Position numbers and translations under genes: made by a program. A stretch of DNA of 64,000 nucleotides. It comes from DASSUW01 sp963789005 (GTDB lineage Bacteria > Actinomycetota > Thermoleophilia > Solirubrobacterales > Solirubrobacteraceae). Where the stretch lies: contig CAWBIZ010000002.1 of assembly GCA_963789005.1 (NCBI GenBank), positions 62,001 through 126,000 of the forward strand, read 5' to 3'. The notes below the pieces were generated by a model that saw only the letters and a list, made by a program, of their open reading frames with translations, was not told the DNA's origin and did no database searches. This document shows, piece after piece, positions 59,638 through 64,000 of this stretch (positions within the stretch are counted from its first letter, which is position 1; each line of letters begins with the position of its first letter).

Positions 59638-60660
59638 ATGGCCGAGGGCCCCAGGCATCGGACGACGATCCGGGAGCTCGCGGAGTACACGGGCCTGTCC
59701 CCGGCCGCTGTGAGTTACGCGCTCCGGGGCAAGCAGGTGTCGGCCGAGACCGAGCGCCGGGTGCGCGAGGCGGCCGAGGAGCTGGGCTACGAGGCCGACC
59801 CGATCGCGCGCGCGCTCGCGGGTGGGGCGACCGCCGTCGTGGGCCTGCTCGTGGGCAGCCTCGCGGACTTCTGGAACCAGGAGCTCGTGCGGGCCGTCCA
59901 GCGTGAGCTGTACGAGGCCGAGCGCAGCACGCTCGTGGCCGACGCCGACGGCGAGCCCGCCCGCGAGCTCGAGCTCGCCCAGCGGCTCGTGGACCACCGC
60001 GTCGACGGCCTCGTGGTCGTGCCGATCGGCCCGGCGAGCGGAAGCTGGGCGTCGATCGCGCGGCAGGTCCCGACCGTCACCATCGGCGACGCGCTGCCGG
60101 GGGTCGCGGCCGCGGGGGAGGTCGTCTTCGACAACGAGCTCGGCGTCGCGCAGAGCCTCGAGCACCTCAGCGCGCTCGGCCACCGGCGCATCACCGTGCT
60201 CTCGTGGGCGGTGGAGACGTCGCCCGACCGGCAGGCCGAGCGCGCGGTCGCCACTTCCGCGGCCGCGCTCGGGATCGACTGCCAGGTGGTCGCCTGCGCG
60301 TACTCGCTCAACGGCTCTCGCCCGCTGGCGCTCGAGCTGCTGCGCGGCGACGACCGTCCGACCGCGATCCTGTGCCTCTCGGACTCGATCGCGTACGGCG
60401 TCTACGCCGCGTGTGCCGAGCTCGGCCTGTCGATTCCCGCCGACGTCGCCGTCGCCGGATTCGGCGAGCATCCGATCTCGCGGCTGCTCGCCCCGCCGCT
60501 GACCTCGACGGTCTGGGACATCGAGCGGGTGGCCGAGCTCGCCACCGAATTCCTGCTGCGGGCGATCGACGCCGACGGCCCGCAGGCGACGTTGCGGGAG
60601 GTCGTGGAGCCGGTGCTCGTCGAGCGCCCTCGACGGCGCCAGCGCCCTAGAGGCATCTGA
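59638..60660 (+). CDS. LacI-family transcriptional regulator
   Basis: A 340-residue regulator. The HTH and hinge helix are TIRELAEYTGLSPAAVSYAL and KQVSAETERRVREAAEELGY. The periplasmic-binding-protein-like core has VVGLLVGSLADFWNQELVRA, VDGLVVVPIGP, GHRRITVLSW and VAVAGFGEHPISRLLAPPLT. It is divergent from the amidohydrolase-cupin pair and should bind the tandem palindromes between them. A TAGCCT box ends 6 nt before the ATG. Its ligand is unknown. Confidence 0.9.
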   Translation: MAEGPRHRTTIRELAEYTGLSPAAVSYALRGKQVSAETERRVREAAEELGYEADPIARALAGGATAVVGLLVGSLADFWNQELVRAVQRELYEAERSTLVADADGEPARELELAQRLVDHRVDGLVVVPIGPASGSWASIARQVPTVTIGDALPGVAAAGEVVFDNELGVAQSLEHLSALGHRRITVLSWAVETSPDRQAERAVATSAAALGIDCQVVACAYSLNGSRPLALELLRGDDRPTAILCLSDSIAYGVYAACAELGLSIPADVAVAGFGEHPISRLLAPPLTSTVWDIERVAELATEFLLRAIDADGPQATLREVVEPVLVERPRRRQRPRGI

Positions 60661-60668
60661 TATATCTC
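60657..60668 (+). promoter_or_regulatory. TATA-centred palindrome, site 6
   Basis: CTGATATATCTC, extended to CTGATATATCTCA, identical over 13 nt to the minus-strand reading of site 1. It ends 5 nt before the GTG start of the flavoenzyme and overlaps the only possible -10. It also overlaps the lacI stop codon. Confidence 0.65.
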
Positions 60669-60673
60669 AGCTC

Positions 60674-63178
60674 GTGAGCAGGCTGCCGAGCAGCGCGCGC
60701 GTCGTCGTGATCGGCGCGGGGATCGTGGGGAACTCGCTCGTCGGCCATCTCGCGCGCCTCGGCTGGACCGAGATCGTGCAGCTCGACCAGGGGCCGCTCC
60801 CCAACCCCGGCGGCTCCACCGGCCACGCCTCGAACTTCATCTTCCCGGTCGACCACTCGCGCGAGATGACCGCGCTCACGCTCGACAGCATCGCCCAGTA
60901 CAAGGAGCTCGGCGTCTTCACCGAGTGCGGCGGCATCGAGGTCGCGCGCACCGAGGAGCGGATGGAGGAGCTGCGCCGGCGGATGGCCTCCGCCAAGGCG
61001 TGGGGCGTCGAGCCGGTGAGCATCGTGACGCCGGCCGAGGTCAAGGAGCTGGTGCCGTTCATCGACGAGACGGTGATCGTCGGCGGCTTCTACTCGCCCG
61101 GCGTGGGTGTGGTCGACTCGCTGCAGGCCGGCACGCTGTTCCGCGAAGAGGCGCAGGCGGCCGGCGCGCTGACCGCGGTGCCCAACACGCAGGTCACGGG
61201 CCTGGACGTCGAGGGCGGGCGGATCGCGCGCGTGAAGACGACCGCGGGCGACGTGGAGGCGGACATCGTCGCGATCGCGTGCGGCGTCTGGAGCCCGCTG
61301 CTCGCGCGCATGGCGGGCGCCGCGATCCCGCTGACGCCCGCCATCCACCAGATGATCGACATCGGCCCGGTGCCGCGGTTCGAGGGCTCGTCACGCGCGA
61401 TCGAGTTCCCGATCGTGCGCGACATGGACACGAACATGTACGAGCGCCAGGACGGCATCGGGCTCGAGGTCGGCTCGTACGCCCACCGCCCGATCCTCCA
61501 CGACCCCGAGGAGATCCCCTCGATCGAGGAGGCCGCGGCCTCGCCGACCGAGTTCCCCTTCACCGAGGACGACTTCGCGCTCCAGATGGAGCACGCGCTC
61601 GAGCTGATGCCCGAGATCGTGGGCGACGAGTCTGTGGGCATCAAGTACGCGATCAACGGGCTGCTCTCGCTGACGCCGGACGGGCTGCCGCTGCTCGGCG
61701 AGACGCCCGAGGTCAAGGGCCTGTGGTCGGTCGCCGCCGTGTGGGTCAAGGAGGGTCCGGGGGTCGGGCGAGCCGTGGCCGAGTGGATGACGCACGGCGA
61801 GTCGGAGATCGACCTCCAGTCATCGGACATCGCGCGCTTCTATCCGTGCCAGAAGACCCGCGCGAACGTTCGGGCGCGCGCCGCCGAGGGGTTCAACAAG
61901 ACGTACGGCATCGTCCATCCCGGCGAGCAGTGGGCGTCCAACCGCGGCGTGCGGCTGCCGCCGTTCCACGCGCGCGAGGAGGCGCTCGGCGCGATGTTCT
62001 TCGAGGCCGCCGGGTGGGAGCGCCCGCACTGGTACGAGTCGAACGCCCAGCTGGTCGACGAGTACGGGCTCAACGGCCGCAGCGCCGAGTGGGACTCGCG
62101 CTGGTGGTCGCCGATCATCAACGCCGAGCACCTCGCGATGCGCGACCGCGCGGCGATGTTCGACCTGTCCGCCTTCTGCATCTTCGACATCGCGGGGGAG
62201 GGTGCGCTGGCGTGCGTCCAGCGCGTGGCGATGCGGCAGATGGACGTGCCGGTCGGGCGCGCGGTCTACACGCCGCTGCTCACGCCGAGTGGCGGCTTCC
62301 GGTCGGACCTCACGATCCTGCGGCTCGACGACGACCGGTTCCGCGTGATCACCGGTGGCGCGCACGGGATGGCCGACCTCAAGTGGTTCCGCGACCACGC
62401 CGACGGCGCCGTGGTCACCGACCTCACGGGCGCCTGGACGACGCTCGGGCTGTGGGGGCCGCGGGCGCGCGACATCCTCGCGAGCCTGACGCGCGACGAC
62501 GTCTCCCACGAGGGCTTCCCGTTCGCCCGCTGCCGCTTCATCGAGGTCGGGCCGCTGCAGGTGATGGCGCTGCGCATCTCCTACGTGGGCGACCTCGGCT
62601 GGGAGCTGCACGTGCCGATCGAGCAGGGCGCCGTGCTCTGGGACATGGTGTGGGAGGCGGGCGAGCCGCACGGGGTCGTGCCCGCCGGGATCGGCGTCTA
62701 CGGCACGACCGGGCGGATCGAGAAGGGCTACCGCGCGTTCGGCTTCGAGCTCGACGCCGAGTACGACGTCGTCGAGGCCGACATGGCGTGGGGGAAGGTC
62801 AAGGACGCCGACTTCGTGGGTCGCGAGGCCCATGTGCGCCAGCGCGAGCAGGACCCGGCGGCGATCATGTGCACGCTGACCGTCGACGACCACACGTCCG
62901 CCTCCGGCGAGCCGCGCTACATGCTCGGGCGCGAGCCGGTCGTGACCCGCGACGGCGCGCCGCTGGTCGACGCCAAGGGCCGCCGCTCGTTCGTGACCAC
63001 CGCCGGTGCCGGCCCGTCGGTCGGCAAGCACCTGCTGATGGCCTACCTCCCGCCCGAGCAGGCCGTCGAGGGGCAGGAGCTCGCCGTCGAGTACATGAAC
63101 GAGCGCTACCCGGTCACGGTCGCAGTCGCCGGCTCGCGGCCGATCTTCGATCCCGACAACACGCGGATCCGCTCCTGA
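60674..63178 (+). CDS. Dimethylglycine/sarcosine dehydrogenase-like flavoprotein with GcvT domain
   Basis: An 834-residue two-part enzyme starting with GTG. The N-terminal half (to about residue 400) is a DAO-type FAD oxidoreductase: VVVIGAGIVGNSLVGHLARL, and the His of STGHASNFIFP in the covalent-FAD position of dimethylglycine dehydrogenases. The C-terminal half is a GcvT-type THF-binding aminomethyltransferase domain (AMFDLSAFCIFDIAGEGALA, LRISYVGDLGWELHVP). It should remove N-methyl groups and pass them to THF as methylene-THF, with electrons going to the Etf encoded next. The start overlaps the island's regulatory palindrome. Confidence 0.9.
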   Translation: MSRLPSSARVVVIGAGIVGNSLVGHLARLGWTEIVQLDQGPLPNPGGSTGHASNFIFPVDHSREMTALTLDSIAQYKELGVFTECGGIEVARTEERMEELRRRMASAKAWGVEPVSIVTPAEVKELVPFIDETVIVGGFYSPGVGVVDSLQAGTLFREEAQAAGALTAVPNTQVTGLDVEGGRIARVKTTAGDVEADIVAIACGVWSPLLARMAGAAIPLTPAIHQMIDIGPVPRFEGSSRAIEFPIVRDMDTNMYERQDGIGLEVGSYAHRPILHDPEEIPSIEEAAASPTEFPFTEDDFALQMEHALELMPEIVGDESVGIKYAINGLLSLTPDGLPLLGETPEVKGLWSVAAVWVKEGPGVGRAVAEWMTHGESEIDLQSSDIARFYPCQKTRANVRARAAEGFNKTYGIVHPGEQWASNRGVRLPPFHAREEALGAMFFEAAGWERPHWYESNAQLVDEYGLNGRSAEWDSRWWSPIINAEHLAMRDRAAMFDLSAFCIFDIAGEGALACVQRVAMRQMDVPVGRAVYTPLLTPSGGFRSDLTILRLDDDRFRVITGGAHGMADLKWFRDHADGAVVTDLTGAWTTLGLWGPRARDILASLTRDDVSHEGFPFARCRFIEVGPLQVMALRISYVGDLGWELHVPIEQGAVLWDMVWEAGEPHGVVPAGIGVYGTTGRIEKGYRAFGFELDAEYDVVEADMAWGKVKDADFVGREAHVRQREQDPAAIMCTLTVDDHTSASGEPRYMLGREPVVTRDGAPLVDAKGRRSFVTTAGAGPSVGKHLLMAYLPPEQAVEGQELAVEYMNERYPVTVAVAGSRPIFDPDNTRIRS

Positions 63179-63921
63179 TGGACGTCCTCGTCTGCGTCAA
63201 GCGCGTGCCGCTGACCGGCGGCAAGATGGTGCTCACGGCGGACGAGCGCGCGATCGAGACGCGCCACCTGGGGTTCACCGTCAGCCCGCACGAGGAGTGC
63301 GGGGTGGAGGAGGCGGTGCGGCTCGTCGAGGCTCAGGGCGGCGGGTCGGTGACGGTGCTGACCCTGGGTCCGCCGGAGGCGGAGGAGCAGCTGCGCGACG
63401 CGCTCGCGATCGGCGCCGACCGCGCGATCCTGCTCGAGACCGACGGGAGCGACTGGGATCCGGAGGCGACGGCGGACGCCTTGGCCGAGGTGATCTCCGG
63501 CGAGTCGCCCGACCTCGTGATCTTCGGCAACGAGTCAGCCGACGCGGGCGGCTTCCAGGTCGGCATCCGGGTGGCGCACGCGCTGGGCCGGCCGGTCGTC
63601 ACGGGTCTCAAGGCGCTCGCCGTCGAGGACGGTGCTGTGCGCGGGCAGCAGGAGACGGGCGACGTCTACCGCGTGCCGCTGCCGGCGGTGGTGACGGTCA
63701 AGGAGGGCATCAACCTGCCGCGCTACCCGTCGGTGCCGGCGAAGCTGCGCGCGCGCAAGAAGCCGATCGAGCGCCGCGAGCCGGCCCGGCGCGACGCGCG
63801 GGTCGAGCTCGTGCGGCTGATCGTGCCCGAGGGCCGCGGGCGGCAGGCCGAGGTGCTCGGCGAGGGCCCGGCCGCGGCTCCCGCCGTCGTCGAGCTGTTC
63901 CAGCGGCTCGGGGTCGCATGA
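63178..63921 (+). CDS. etfB: Electron transfer flavoprotein subunit beta
   Basis: A 247-residue protein with MDVLVCVKRVPLTGGKMVLT at the start. AIGADRAILLETDG, PDLVIFGNESADAGGFQVGI and YRVPLPAVVTVKEGINLPRY follow, the last being the EtfB signature. With EtfA it forms the heterodimer that takes electrons from the flavoenzyme upstream to the quinone pool. The ATG overlaps the upstream stop (TGATG). The length is normal. Confidence 0.95.
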   Translation: MDVLVCVKRVPLTGGKMVLTADERAIETRHLGFTVSPHEECGVEEAVRLVEAQGGGSVTVLTLGPPEAEEQLRDALAIGADRAILLETDGSDWDPEATADALAEVISGESPDLVIFGNESADAGGFQVGIRVAHALGRPVVTGLKALAVEDGAVRGQQETGDVYRVPLPAVVTVKEGINLPRYPSVPAKLRARKKPIERREPARRDARVELVRLIVPEGRGRQAEVLGEGPAAAPAVVELFQRLGVA

Positions 63922-63949
63922 ACTTGGCCGGCCAGGGACCGGCGGTCTC

Positions 63950-64000
63950 GTGAGCGTGCTCGTCTTCGTCGAGGACGCGGACGAGCTCGCGCTCCAGGCG
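63950..64000 (+). CDS. etfA: Electron transfer flavoprotein subunit alpha, partial (runs off right edge)
   Basis: The GTG at 63950 begins SVLVFVEDADELALQA, the N-terminus of EtfA. Seventeen codons are visible. An ATG at 63918 opens only an 11-codon frame that ends inside this start and is not coding. The gene pairs with etfB, 28 nt upstream. Confidence 0.8.
   Translation, partial: MSVLVFVEDADELALQA

Noticed and set aside
63918..63953. ATG-started 11-codon frame between etfB and etfA
   Set aside because: Too short and out of frame with EtfA; the EtfA N-terminus begins at GTG 63950.

Overview
Organism. The window is very GC-rich (almost every third codon position is G or C) and tightly packed, with many ATGA/GTGA/TTGA start-stop overlaps. 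It carries actinobacterial-type mce genes and an ECF sigma factor fused to its own anti-sigma region. Many starts sit 6-10 nt behind a TANNNT box with no Shine-Dalgarno, which points to leaderless transcripts. This fits an actinobacterium, most likely of the Thermoleophilia/Solirubrobacterales type. The lineage is inferred from gene content, not from a marker gene.

Layout. 1-6.7 kb is mixed housekeeping: a DUF2090 aldolase-like protein, a YbdK-type carboxylate-amine ligase, a zinc-ribbon pseudo-rhomboid, an MBL hydrolase, a Lrp/AsnC-type sensor domain, a lipoprotein, csaA and the sigma/anti-sigma fusion. A tRNA-Leu(UAA) and a CRP-like palindrome precede six consecutive overlapping mce genes (6.9-15.8 kb) that have no YrbE permease or ATPase gene beside them. 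15.8-24.6 kb holds an HxlR regulator with an SCP2-like tail, a DsbA/HCCA-isomerase-like protein, a TPP enzyme, Ppx/GppA, a D-2-hydroxyacid dehydrogenase, DUF72, a CoA-binding protein and an acyl-CoA ligase. An initiator tRNA follows, then a glutathione-independent formaldehyde dehydrogenase, a hipBA module, a MOSC/ferredoxin-reductase fusion, a maleylacetate-reductase-like enzyme, a secreted duplicated gamma-carbonic-anhydrase-like protein, an SDR epimerase, a PBP and a cNMP/CBS/DUF294 signalling protein.

The C1 island. From 36.6 kb to the right edge nearly every gene fits uptake and stepwise demethylation of choline and glycine betaine. The parts are an APC permease and an OpuB/C-type ABC importer for uptake; a GMC choline-dehydrogenase-like enzyme and an aldehyde dehydrogenase (choline to betaine); an MttB-superfamily methyltransferase without pyrrolysine, a corrinoid protein, a methyl-THF:corrinoid methyltransferase, a RACo-type [2Fe-2S]/ASKHA reactivator and DUF1638 (first methyl to THF); and a dimethylglycine/sarcosine-dehydrogenase-like flavoenzyme with EtfBA (remaining methyls). 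Methylenetetrahydrofolate reductase, FchA, formate-THF ligase and PurU carry the C1 unit to formate. It looks like an acetogen-style corrinoid demethylase joined to an aerobic, Etf-linked oxidative branch. FolD is not in the window.

Regulation. A TATA-centred palindrome, consensus CTGATATATCAG, recurs at the promoters of these operons: 36649, 43412, 58117, 58148 and 60657, with a degenerate copy at 48611. The FCD-type GntR regulator encoded inside the island is the best candidate to bind it. IclR and LacI regulators have their own palindromes next to their genes. Between 53.2 and 59.1 kb six genes carry about nine single-base frameshifts while coding similarity continues on both sides. This is either a poorly sequenced stretch or very recent decay.
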